A stretch of 64,000 nucleotides of DNA, taken from the NCBI GenBank assembly GCA_017472735.1, contig JAFUOD010000008.1, positions 62,001 to 126,000 on the forward strand, in the 5' to 3' direction. This document shows, one piece after another, positions 1 through 7,162 of this stretch (its first letter is position 1; each line of letters opens with the position of its first letter). Under the pieces are notes generated by a model, which was not told the DNA's origin, did no database searches, and was given only the letters and a program-made list of their open reading frames with translations. The stretch is from Oscillospiraceae bacterium (lineage in GTDB: Bacteria; Bacillota; Clostridia; Oscillospirales; Ruminococcaceae). The translations under genes and the position numbers were made by a program.

Positions 1-1124
1 TAACTCAGGCAATAATCAACAACTTTGCTCCGCTTCTTTTTCTCACTTTTCAAGATAGCTTCGGTATCCCTCTTGAAAAGATAACGCTTTTAATTACACT
101 GAATTTTGTGACCCAGCTTTTTGTCGATTTCATATCGGCAAAGTTCGTTGATAAAATAGGTTATCGCACAAGCATAATCATTGCACACATCTGCTGTGCT
201 TTGGGACTTATCGGAATGGCGGTCTTGCCTCATCTTATCGCACCTTATGCAGGGCTTATGATCTCTGTTATACTTTACGCCATCGGCGGAGGCATTATCG
301 AAGTTCTCATCAGCCCCATAGTCGAAGCTTGCCCCTCTGATAACAAGGCTTCTGCCATGAGCTTGCTTCATTCCTTTTACTGCTGGGGCAGTGTTGCTGT
401 AGTTTTACTCTCCACCCTGTTTTTGGGAGGGTTCGGCAAGCAAAGCTGGCCGATATTAGCGCTTATTTGGGCACTTGTACCTGTTTTTAATACGGTTTAT
501 TTCACAATGGTTCCCATAAACAGCCTTGCCGATGAAACCGAACCTATGTCTATAAAACAGCTTTTCAGTTTAAAGATATTCTGGATATTTGCAGTTTTAA
601 TGCTTTGTGCAGGTGCCAGCGAGCTTGCGATGACCCAGTGGGCATCAGCATTTACCGAAAGCGCATTGGGTGTATCAAAAGCAGTCGGAGATCTGGCAGG
701 ACCCTGCTTCTTTGCTGTTTTAATGGGTACTTGCCGAGTTTTATATGCCAAGTTCGGCGCAAAGCTCGACCTTATAAAAGCGGTAACGCTTAGCTGCTGC
801 CTTTGTATCTTTGCTTATCTTATTATCGTATTTTCACCCTCACCGATAATGTCGCTCATTGGCTGTGGCATTTGCGGCTTCTCGGTAGGTCTGCTTTGGC
901 CGGGCGTGTTTAGCCTCGCCGCCGAAAAATGCCCCAAAGGTGCAACAGCAATGTTTGCGTTTTTGGCACTTGCAGGCGACCTTGGTTGTTCAACAGGCCC
1001 AACACTCGTCGGCTTTATTGCAGGCGCATTTAACGATAACCTGAAAGCAGGTTTACTTGCCGCAATAATTTTCCCGATAATAATGATAATATTTGCTCAA
1101 ATTCTGAAACGAACCGAAAAATAA
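1..1124 (+). CDS. MFS transporter (5' truncated by window edge)
   Basis: This is a polytopic inner-membrane transporter of the major facilitator superfamily; the substrate is not readable, but the fold resembles FucP-type sugar permeases. The reading frame is open from base 3 through the stop at 1124, and residues such as NNFAPLLF precede the first in-frame GTG at 108, so the true start lies before the window. About ten hydrophobic segments are visible, with the usual central hydrophilic loop (around SLADETEPMSIKQL) between the two six-helix halves and a late glycine-rich helix (GFSVGLLWPGVFSLA). A basic tail (LKRTEK) ends the protein. A GC-rich palindromic element and then the NUDIX gene follow on the same strand. 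Family call is firm, substrate unknown. Confidence 0.85.
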   Translation, partial: TQAIINNFAPLLFLTFQDSFGIPLEKITLLITLNFVTQLFVDFISAKFVDKIGYRTSIIIAHICCALGLIGMAVLPHLIAPYAGLMISVILYAIGGGIIEVLISPIVEACPSDNKASAMSLLHSFYCWGSVAVVLLSTLFLGGFGKQSWPILALIWALVPVFNTVYFTMVPINSLADETEPMSIKQLFSLKIFWIFAVLMLCAGASELAMTQWASAFTESALGVSKAVGDLAGPCFFAVLMGTCRVLYAKFGAKLDLIKAVTLSCCLCIFAYLIIVFSPSPIMSLIGCGICGFSVGLLWPGVFSLAAEKCPKGATAMFAFLALAGDLGCSTGPTLVGFIAGAFNDNLKAGLLAAIIFPIIMIIFAQILKRTEK

Positions 1125-1126
1125 CC

Positions 1127-1174
1127 GCCGCCACTACTTCCGCACAGGTTTCACCGCGCGTTCGTAACGGCGGC
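1127..1174. repeat. GC-rich palindromic element bounded by GCCGCC/GGCGGC
   Basis: A 48-base intergenic segment starts with GCCGCCAC and ends with ACGGCGGC, so its ends can pair. It shares its boundaries and internal CACC...CG.TTCG wording with longer elements at 53094 and 61917. It lies just after the MFS stop codon. It may be a degenerate member of the same family; the internal match is weak. Confidence 0.4.
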
Positions 1175-1196
1175 TCCCCATACAAGGAGACACACT

Positions 1197-1616
1197 ATGC
1201 TAAAAGTTAAATTTTATGATTCGGTTGATGATTCACTTCTTAAGTTTGCAGTCATCGTTTCAAAACACGACGGTAAATGGGTCTTCTGCAAGCATAAAGA
1301 CAGAGATACATTCGAATGTCCGGGTGGTCACCGCGAACAAAACGAAAACATAACCGATACCGCTAAGCGCGAGCTTTATGAGGAAACTGGCGCCGATGAC
1401 TATTCACTCACACCCGTTTGCGTATATTCAGTTGCCAGCGACACTGCCGAAACCTGCGGAATGCTCTATTTTGCCGATATTCACAGCTTTTCAGAGCTCC
1501 CGCCCTCCGAAATAGAAAAGGTTCTTTTGTTCGATGATTTGCCCGCAGATTGGACATATCCGCTTATCCAGCCAAAGCTTGTTGAAAAGGTCAAGCAGGT
1601 AATAAACATTAAATAA
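1197..1616 (+). CDS. NUDIX hydrolase
   Basis: A 139-residue hydrolase of nucleoside diphosphate-linked substrates. The complete Nudix box GX5EX7REUXEEXGU is present: it begins GGHREQNE and ends RELYEETGA, roughly residues 43-66, with the metal-binding glutamates RELYEE intact. Length is normal for a stand-alone NUDIX protein. The ATG follows a clear ribosome binding site (AAGGAGA). The substrate cannot be told from sequence; a house-cleaning role is typical for such small members. It is followed by a strong bidirectional terminator and converges with the GH130 gene. Confidence 0.9.
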   Translation: MLKVKFYDSVDDSLLKFAVIVSKHDGKWVFCKHKDRDTFECPGGHREQNENITDTAKRELYEETGADDYSLTPVCVYSVASDTAETCGMLYFADIHSFSELPPSEIEKVLLFDDLPADWTYPLIQPKLVEKVKQVINIK

Positions 1617-1617
1617 T

Positions 1618-1649
1618 AAAAAGCCCACCGGAAATACCGATGGGCTTTT
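1618..1649. terminator. Bidirectional terminator between NUDIX and GH130 genes
   Basis: The stem AAAGCCCACCGG / CCGATGGGCTTT has a short loop and A and T tracts on both sides. It sits between convergent genes and can serve both. Confidence 0.85.
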
Positions 1650-1664
1650 AACATTTGTATGCAA

Positions 1665-2687
1665 TTATCTTCTGCCTTCGTGCTGATCTTCCCAGCTTGC
1701 ACCGTCATTTTCCTTGATGTAGTTGACCAAGGTGTCAACATCGGTGAATGCAAGGCCAACATAGCTGTCAGCACAGCCGTAATAAAGCGCGATTCTGCCG
1801 GTTTCAGCGTCCTGCAAGGTCGAGCAGGGGAAAGTAACGTTGGGAACAAAGCCCATTTCCTCATACCACTTTTCGGGGGTCAAAAGATATCTCTTAGAAC
1901 GGTAAAGCACCTTCGAAGGCTCGTTAATATCCAAAATAGCGCCGCCGATAGAATATACATAGCCATTGCAGGTGTTAACAACACCGTGATACAAGATAAG
2001 CCAGCCCTCGCTCGTTTCAATAGGGTTAGCGCCGCCGCCGACCTTCATGCCTTCCCACCAGTTGCCGGTCGTTCCCATAACGTGGCGGTGCTTGCCCCAG
2101 TAAATCATATCGGGAGATTCCGAAATAAAGATATCGCCAAATGGCGTGTGGCCCGAGTCGGAGGGACGGGACAAAAGCTTATACATTCCGCCTATCTTTC
2201 TGGGGAAGAGTACGCCGTTTCTGTTAAACGGAATGAAAGGATTTTCAAGTCTTACAAAGGTTTTAAAGTCAGTAGTTTTTGCAATACCAAGTGCTGCACC
2301 GTAAAAATCCTGACACCAAATAATATAATAAGCATCCTCAATTTTAATAAGTCTCGGGTCATACATATAATAGGGAATAGCGCTGTTGCCGTTTTCATCA
2401 ATGAATGGGATCATATCCTTTTCATATTCCCAGTTAATGCCGTCATCCGACCAGCCTAAGTAAAGGAAAGGTACGCCGTGTGTAGCCTCAGCTCTGAAAA
2501 CGCCTACAAACTTGTCACCATAGGGTATAACTGAGGAGTTGAAGATTCGTGCAATTCCGGGCATGGGGTTGCGCTTAATAATAGGGTTTTCTGTGTATCT
2601 CCAAATAGGAAGCAAATGTCCCTCGGGTCGGTCCTGCCAGGGAATGTTAGGAAGATTTGTGCCGTTTAAAATTTTAACGTTGCTCAT
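1665..2687 (-). CDS. GH130 glycoside phosphorylase (beta-mannoside phosphorylase type)
   Basis: A 340-residue cytoplasmic inverting phosphorylase of family GH130, most like the GH130_2 group acting on beta-1,4-mannooligosaccharides or mannosyl-GlcNAc. Family signatures are RAEATHGVPFLYLGWSDDG, YDPRLI (the single catalytic Asp, about residue 110), SRPSDSGHTPFGD and WWEGMKVGGGANPI. No signal peptide, as expected for a phosphorylase that saves ATP by releasing mannose 1-phosphate. The start is placed at 2687 rather than 2783: an AAAGGA site precedes this ATG, and a TTGAAA-17-TATAAT promoter occupies 2755-2783, inside the longer frame. Exact substrate is inference. Confidence 0.88.
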   Translation of the reverse strand: MSNVKILNGTNLPNIPWQDRPEGHLLPIWRYTENPIIKRNPMPGIARIFNSSVIPYGDKFVGVFRAEATHGVPFLYLGWSDDGINWEYEKDMIPFIDENGNSAIPYYMYDPRLIKIEDAYYIIWCQDFYGAALGIAKTTDFKTFVRLENPFIPFNRNGVLFPRKIGGMYKLLSRPSDSGHTPFGDIFISESPDMIYWGKHRHVMGTTGNWWEGMKVGGGANPIETSEGWLILYHGVVNTCNGYVYSIGGAILDINEPSKVLYRSKRYLLTPEKWYEEMGFVPNVTFPCSTLQDAETGRIALYYGCADSYVGLAFTDVDTLVNYIKENDGASWEDQHEGRR

Positions 2688-2754
2688 AATCAAAAGTCCT
2701 TTCAAAAAGCAGTTTAGTGATATGTCAAAAAGCGTACTCTTTGCATCCACAAAA

Positions 2755-2783
2755 ATTATACCATTCCAAAACAAAGTTTTCAA
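2755..2783 (-). promoter_or_regulatory. Promoter of the GH130 gene
   Basis: On the minus strand TTGAAA and TATAAT are separated by 17 bases, about 70 bases before the chosen start codon. Confidence 0.7.
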
Positions 2784-2823
2784 TATAAATTTAGTAAATC
2801 TATATTAAAATATTAAAACAAAA

Positions 2824-2849
2824 ATCCCCTCTCTTTTAAAAGAGGGGAT
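2824..2849 (-). terminator. Terminator downstream of the Imm26-domain gene
   Basis: A 9-bp perfect stem, ATCCCCTCT / AGAGGGGAT, is followed on the minus strand by a T-rich stretch, 40 bases after the stop codon of the gene at 2890-3963. Confidence 0.7.
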
Positions 2850-2889
2850 AAAGAACCGAACTATCACTAACTTAAAATATAATGTGATG

Positions 2890-3963
2890 TTATATATCAA
2901 ACTGTTTTTTTATAATCCGTAATGTTTCCGCATTTTTCGGATTTCGCAAATCATGGTGTACATCGCGAGGATGATACAATTCCCAATAAGGATCATTTGA
3001 ATTTTCTTTAATGCACTTTTGCAGAATGCTTTCGCTAAAGTTTAAATTGAAAGAAACACCGTTGTTTCTAAACCCGCTAAATAGCTGTGACTCGTCAACA
3101 ATTTTGCGGAAAACTTTTCCGCATTGGTAACATACTGCGTTTTCACCAAACGAAATACTGTTTCCGTACATAATCGGATAATCTTCACAATCTAAAATCG
3201 GCAAATTACCAATTATCTCATATTCTCCGTAAAACAGTGCATTGTCAGTGATAATCGTCGAAGGCAAAGATTTAAGATGCTTCAGTTCATCAACCGAAAC
3301 ATCATCTCTGTTTGTGATAATATGATAAACACTGCATACAACAGGTTTAGTCATGAGTATATCCCAAAAGGTCTCTTTATTTCTACGCATTTTACCATAG
3401 TCAAGAATAATCCTTCCATAACCATATTTCCTGCGCCCAATCTTAAAACGAAAAACGTCACCCTCTTGATATTTAACATGTTTTCTCTCTTGTTTGGAAA
3501 AATTGATTATGTCTGATTTGTCTTCATCCTTGGTTTCATCGCACCAACTTTCAACCCATTTAAAGAAAGTATCTAAATCATAAACACCATCATTCAAAAC
3601 CGCGTTGTAATAATATGAACATTCTGTATTCTCGTTGTATAGATGGATGTTCTTATTTGCGTAATTTAACTTCATACCAACGCCGCGGCGCTTACCTATG
3701 GTAGATGCTGATAGAAGAATAGATTTGCCCTTTTGAGTTTTAGGAAGCAAATACTTTCTATCCTCACTAACTTTCTCCAATAAATCATATTCCATATATT
3801 GCGAATCGCCGGTTACAATACACTTAACAATGGTATTACCGTCAAGGTAAAGATAAGTTATCGACTTATCATAAGGGCTTGGCTTGGCAACGATGCATTT
3901 CCAGTTATCACAAATAGGACTAAGTGCAAAGCATTCTCGTTGCTCATTTGTTAACATTTGCAT
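2890..3963 (-). CDS. Imm26-domain protein of unknown function
   Basis: A 357-residue soluble protein with no signal peptide or membrane segment. The middle (about residues 160-240) reads KYQEGDVFRFKIGRRKYGYG followed by a FWDILMTKPVVCSVYHII segment, which I recognise as the Imm26 immunity-protein fold, a family that protects against polymorphic or contact-dependent toxins. The first ~150 residues and last ~110 residues are not recognised; a CYQCG pair near residue 280 is the only metal-like motif. It has its own TTGACA-17-TATAAT promoter and terminator, so it is monocistronic. No toxin gene is adjacent. Imm26 assignment is by eye and moderately confident; the biological role is inference. Confidence 0.6.
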   Translation of the reverse strand: MQMLTNEQRECFALSPICDNWKCIVAKPSPYDKSITYLYLDGNTIVKCIVTGDSQYMEYDLLEKVSEDRKYLLPKTQKGKSILLSASTIGKRRGVGMKLNYANKNIHLYNENTECSYYYNAVLNDGVYDLDTFFKWVESWCDETKDEDKSDIINFSKQERKHVKYQEGDVFRFKIGRRKYGYGRIILDYGKMRRNKETFWDILMTKPVVCSVYHIITNRDDVSVDELKHLKSLPSTIITDNALFYGEYEIIGNLPILDCEDYPIMYGNSISFGENAVCYQCGKVFRKIVDESQLFSGFRNNGVSFNLNFSESILQKCIKENSNDPYWELYHPRDVHHDLRNPKNAETLRIIKKQFDI

Positions 3964-4007
3964 TCAGATTCACCGCTTTCACAATCTCAAGTCGTCTTTA
4001 TAATATG

Positions 4008-4036
4008 ATTATAATTCCCTCGTCAAAATCTGTCAA
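4008..4036 (-). promoter_or_regulatory. Promoter of the Imm26-domain gene
   Basis: A perfect TTGACA-17-TATAAT pair reads on the minus strand, ending about 45 bases before the ATG at 3963. Confidence 0.75.
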
Positions 4037-4067
4037 CATACGTCGTTTTTTATCTTCACTTTCCCCC

Positions 4068-4096
4068 TTGATATTTCCTTCTCGTCGTGCTATATT
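4068..4096 (+). promoter_or_regulatory. Promoter of the MscS-type channel gene
   Basis: TTGATA, a 17-base spacer and TATATT precede the ATG at 4153. It is divergent from the promoter at 4008-4036, about 30 bases away. Confidence 0.65.
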
Positions 4097-4152
4097 CTAA
4101 TAGTAAACCAATTATAAGTAATTGATTTAGGAATTTTAAGGAGGATTTTTAA

Positions 4153-4962
4153 ATGGCTGATTTTTTCACCAACTTAGCAAACACTTTGGGAATATCATCA
4201 ATTTCGATCGTTCTCAAAGCCATTCTCACATTCTTGATCTGCTTAATCGCAGTTAAGATCTTATCCGCAATCTTTTCAAAGCTTCTTGATAGCTCCAAAA
4301 CTCTCGACGGTACCTTAAGAGGTTTCTTAAAGACAGCTATCAAAATCGCACTCTGGGCAATCGCGATCGTAATCGTTGCAGGCTCTTTGGGCATCGATAC
4401 CGCTTCTCTCGTTGCAGTCATCAGCATTGCAGGCTTGGCTTTGTCGCTTGCAATTCAAAACATCATGTCAAACCTTTTTGCGGGTATTACCCTTTTGGTT
4501 ACTCGTCCCTTCTTGGCAGGAGATTATGTTGATATCGGTGCAAATTCAGGCTTAGTAAGAAGTGTGGGCCTTTTCTACACCGTTATTGATACCGTTGATA
4601 ACAGAGTAGTAAGCATTCCCAACGGCGATGTTATCGCTACTGCTGTTGTCAACTACTCAACTAACGAGCTTCGCCGTGTCGACCTTAACTTCACCGCTTC
4701 TTATGATTCAAGCACCGAGGATGTTAAGAAGGCTATCTTAAAGGCTGTCAGCAAAAACGACAAGATCCTTACCGATCCCGAGCCCTTTGTTTCTATTCTT
4801 AAGTATAACGATTCAAACATCGAGTATGTAGCCCGTGTTTGGGTAAACTCTCCCGATTATTGGGATGTTTACTTCTTCCTTAACGAGGAAGTTCGCGAGG
4901 CATTCGCCGAATCCGGCGTTAAGATGACCTATCCTCACATTAATGTACATATGGATAAGTAA
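4153..4962 (+). CDS. mscS: Small-conductance mechanosensitive channel, MscS family
   Basis: A 269-residue inner-membrane channel that opens under membrane tension to release solutes on osmotic downshock. Three N-terminal membrane segments (about residues 20-40, 60-85, 90-125) end in the pore-lining TM3 (VISIAGLALSLAIQNIMSNL), followed by the conserved beta domain starting ITLLVTRPFLAGDYVDIGAN and a mixed alpha/beta C-terminal cage. Length fits the minimal E. coli MscS type. The ATG follows AAGGAGG. It stands alone between a promoter and a hairpin terminator. Confidence 0.93.
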   Translation: MADFFTNLANTLGISSISIVLKAILTFLICLIAVKILSAIFSKLLDSSKTLDGTLRGFLKTAIKIALWAIAIVIVAGSLGIDTASLVAVISIAGLALSLAIQNIMSNLFAGITLLVTRPFLAGDYVDIGANSGLVRSVGLFYTVIDTVDNRVVSIPNGDVIATAVVNYSTNELRRVDLNFTASYDSSTEDVKKAILKAVSKNDKILTDPEPFVSILKYNDSNIEYVARVWVNSPDYWDVYFFLNEEVREAFAESGVKMTYPHINVHMDK

Positions 4963-4970
4963 TCATAGCA

Positions 4971-5000
4971 TAACAGCCATCCGAAAGGGTGGCTGTTATT
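4971..5000 (+). terminator. Terminator of the mscS gene
   Basis: The stem TAACAGCCAT / GGTGGCTGTTA, closed over CCGAAAG, is followed by TT and A-rich sequence eight bases after the stop codon. Confidence 0.8.
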
Positions 5001-5097
5001 AAAAATAAACATTGAAATTAATTCAAAAACTTTTTAAAAAGGACTTGCTTTTTTGTTTTGAATCTGTTATAATATCAAACGTTGCAAAAAGCAATGT

Positions 5098-5190
5098 GGA
5101 GAAGTCGCCTAGCCCGGTTTATGGCGCACGACTGGAACTCGTGTATGGGTTGATAGCTCATCGAGGGTTCGAATCCCTCCTTCTCCGCCA
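5098..5190 (+). tRNA. tRNA-Ser (anticodon GGA)
   Basis: The acceptor stem GGAGAAG pairs with CTTCTCC, followed by G and an encoded CCA. The anticodon stem CACGA/TCGTG encloses the seven-base loop CTGGAAC, giving anticodon GGA (serine UCC/UCU). The T arm carries GGTTCGAATCC. The long variable arm between the anticodon and T arms is the class II form expected of tRNA-Ser. A TTGTTTT...TATAAT promoter lies about 25 bases upstream. Confidence 0.95.
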
Positions 5191-5192
5191 AA

Positions 5193-5228
5193 AATAAAGG
5201 ACATGACCGCAAGGTTGTGTCCTTTATT
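5193..5228 (+). terminator. Hairpin terminator directly after tRNA-Ser
   Basis: The stem AATAAAGGACA / TGTCCTTTATT begins two bases after the CCA of the tRNA and is followed by TCTTTG. Confidence 0.75.
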
Positions 5229-5244
5229 CTTTGATTAAAATAGT

Positions 5245-5344
5245 GGGATTCGAAGGGGCGCGGTAGTGAATGACAGTCCGGTGGACTGTCAGAGCCGCGC
5301 CTGACCGAGCCCGCAAGCGAGACCGAATCCCTCCTTCTCCGCCA
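5245..5344. repeat. Folded element ending in a duplicate of the tRNA-Ser 3' end
   Basis: The outer stem GGGATTCG (5245-5252) pairs with CGAATCCC (5324-5331). Nested inside are GGCGCGG/CCGCGCC (5257-5263 with 5295-5301) and TGACAGTCC/GGACTGTCA (5271-5279 with 5283-5291), plus a small GAGCCCGC...GCGAG arm. Positions 5324-5344 repeat, without mismatch, the last 21 bases of the tRNA (5170-5190) including CCA. It resembles a small tRNA-end-associated insertion or a structured transcript. Confidence 0.7.
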
Positions 5345-5378
5345 ACAAAAGCCACCCCAAAAGGGTGGTTTTTGTTTT
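5342..5378 (+). terminator. Second hairpin terminator after the tRNA 3'-end duplicate
   Basis: ACAAAAGCCACCC and GGGTGGTTTTTGT pair over a short A-rich loop and run into TTTTG. Both copies of the tRNA end are therefore directly followed by a terminator hairpin. Confidence 0.75.
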
Positions 5379-5457
5379 GCATTGTTTTGTTAAATTAAGT
5401 TGATATTGTTGCAGATATATTTATTCATAAATAATTTCTATATTTCCTTCATGCCCA

Positions 5458-5504
5458 TTGACAAGTTAATGCGAATGAACTATAATAGTTAAGCGAGATT
5501 AACT
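5458..5504 (+). promoter_or_regulatory. Promoter and palindromic operator of the DUF5131 operon
   Basis: A consensus TTGACA-17-TATAAT promoter (5458-5486) is directly followed by the inverted repeat AGTTAA-6-TTAACT (5487-5504) at the transcription start. A related half-site, AGTTAATGCG, lies in the spacer. The position is that of a repressor operator; the MarR protein encoded second in the operon is the natural candidate. Confidence 0.75.
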
Positions 5505-5552
5505 TGCTTAAAATAATCGTTGCCTTATGAGGTTAAACGGAACGGAGGAAAA

Positions 5553-6725
5553 ATGAATAGAAATGACCGTTCGTGGAATCCATGGCACGGTTGTCATAGG
5601 GTCTCGGAGGGCTGCAAGAACTGCTATATGTTCTTCCTCGACAAACAGAGGGACCGAGACGGCAGCGAGATCCACAAGAACAAGACTGATGCCAATCTAC
5701 CGCTGAAAAAAGACCGCCAAGGGAATTATAAAATAAAATCCGGTGAATTTGTCCGCGTATGTATGTCCAGCGATTTCTTCCTTGAGGAAGCGGATGCGTG
5801 GCGGGACGAGGCATGGGAGATGATACGGCAGCGTCCCGATGTTACCTTCTCACTTTTAACAAAAAGAGCCCATCGTATCAAAGACTGCTTGCCCGAGGAT
5901 TGGGGTGACGGATGGGATAACGTGTATCTTGCGGTGTCCTGCGAAAATCAAAAACGGGCAGATGAGCGCATTCCGCTTCTGTTAGATGTTCCTGCTAAGC
6001 ACAAATGGGTAAGTCTCAAGCCTTTTATCGGTGAAATTGACCTTGAAAAATATCTTGCGACGGGACAGATCGAAACCGTCCTTGCAGGAGGGGAGAATTA
6101 CGAAGGCGACCGACCGCTTTATTATGATTGGGTAAAGCGAATATACGACCAGTGTATCGAATACAACGTTGAGTTTATCTTTGGACAGACTGGAAACTAC
6201 TTTGTAAAGGACGGCAAGATCTATCATATCAAAGATTATAAAACGCAGATCGATCAGGCACTTGCCTCGGGACTGCAAAACAGAAATATAAAGTTGAGTA
6301 AGGAGAACACGCATATGACAAAAGAAGGCATTTACGAATTTATCGCACGGCAGAAAACATCGATTATTACCTCTGTCGGTGAGGATGGCTATCCCGCCAC
6401 AAGAGCCCTTATTCAGCCTGTGCTGATCGACGGCAACGACATTTACTTTGCTACTTATACCTCGTCAAGAAAGGTAGCGCACTATCGTGCGAATTCCAAG
6501 GCTTGTGTGTATTTCTACGAAAAGGGACGAAGCTTTTCCGGCGTGGAGATCAAGGGCAATATGGCAGTTCTCACAGACCAACCCACAAAGCAACGCTTCT
6601 GGAAACCCTTCTTTAACCGCTTTTACCGTAAGGGTGTGACCGATCCCGATTACTGCATTTTGAAATTTACGGGCTTTGAAGCACAATGGTTTACAAATCA
6701 AAGAACCGAAACAGTCAAGCTGTAA
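5553..6725 (+). CDS. DUF5131 (phage Gp37/Gp68-type three-Cys) protein fused to a PNPOx-like flavin domain
   Basis: A 390-residue two-domain protein. Residues 1-250 are a DUF5131 domain: SWNPWHGC begins a C-x6-C-x2-C cluster near the N terminus, followed by the FVRVCMSSDFFLEEADAWR and FSLLTKRAHRI motifs. The family is of unknown function; the cysteine cluster suggests a metal or Fe-S centre. Residues ~255-401 are a complete pyridoxamine 5'-phosphate oxidase-like split barrel (TSIITSVGEDGYPATRALI... KACVYFYEK). The start at 5553 has GGAGGA eight bases before it; an upstream in-frame ATG at 5520 does not. The junction still carries a ribosome binding site (AAGGAG) in front of an in-frame ATG at 6315, so the second domain may also be made alone. 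First gene of a four-gene operon. Confidence 0.8.
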   Translation: MNRNDRSWNPWHGCHRVSEGCKNCYMFFLDKQRDRDGSEIHKNKTDANLPLKKDRQGNYKIKSGEFVRVCMSSDFFLEEADAWRDEAWEMIRQRPDVTFSLLTKRAHRIKDCLPEDWGDGWDNVYLAVSCENQKRADERIPLLLDVPAKHKWVSLKPFIGEIDLEKYLATGQIETVLAGGENYEGDRPLYYDWVKRIYDQCIEYNVEFIFGQTGNYFVKDGKIYHIKDYKTQIDQALASGLQNRNIKLSKENTHMTKEGIYEFIARQKTSIITSVGEDGYPATRALIQPVLIDGNDIYFATYTSSRKVAHYRANSKACVYFYEKGRSFSGVEIKGNMAVLTDQPTKQRFWKPFFNRFYRKGVTDPDYCILKFTGFEAQWFTNQRTETVKL

Positions 6726-6735
6726 GGAGAACGGT

Positions 6736-7158
6736 ATGGAAAGATATATGAATGCGAATATCGTGTTTTCTAAATTTTCAAGAGATTATATGGAACTCAA
6801 AAAGGATCTGCCCATAAGACCCAGCGAGATGGCTGTTGTTAACATCATCACTAAGCGCGACGGAGATTTCACACCCCTTGCCATTGCCGAACTACTCGGG
6901 GTATCCAAGCCGATGATCGCGGCGCATATTGCTGTCCTTGAAAAGAAGGGGTACATATACAAAGAGTCGTCTATGCTGGATAAACGCAGTTTTTACGTGC
7001 GGCCGACCGATAAAGCCAAGGCTCTCGCCGATGAATTTGAAGCAAGTCAGACGGAAAATCTGAAGAAGATCGAAATGGGACTTGGTGAAGAAAGCTTTGC
7101 CGAGCTTATCCGTTTGCTGGAAAAAACACAAACCGTACTTGATGAAATGAAAGGATAA
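6736..7158 (+). CDS. MarR-family transcriptional regulator
   Basis: A 140-residue winged-helix DNA-binding protein. The recognition region reads FTPLAIAELLGVSKPMIAAH followed by the wing around KESSMLDKRSFYVRPT, typical of MarR. The ATG at 6736 follows AAGGAG; a longer frame beginning inside the preceding gene is not needed. It lies between two DUF5131 genes, ten bases after the first and four before the second, so the operon is probably autoregulated through the palindrome at 5487-5504. The ligand is unknown, though flavin and redox neighbours suggest an oxidative or electrophile signal. Confidence 0.88.
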   Translation: MERYMNANIVFSKFSRDYMELKKDLPIRPSEMAVVNIITKRDGDFTPLAIAELLGVSKPMIAAHIAVLEKKGYIYKESSMLDKRSFYVRPTDKAKALADEFEASQTENLKKIEMGLGEESFAELIRLLEKTQTVLDEMKG

Positions 7159-7162
7159 AACT

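Noticed and set aside
1659..2459. 266-residue plus-strand frame opposite the GH130 gene
   Set aside because: The opposite strand encodes a clear GH130 enzyme with promoter and ribosome binding site; this frame has no recognisable domain or start signal.
5012..5197. 61-residue frame running through tRNA-Ser
   Set aside because: It covers the tRNA gene and its promoter; not a protein gene.
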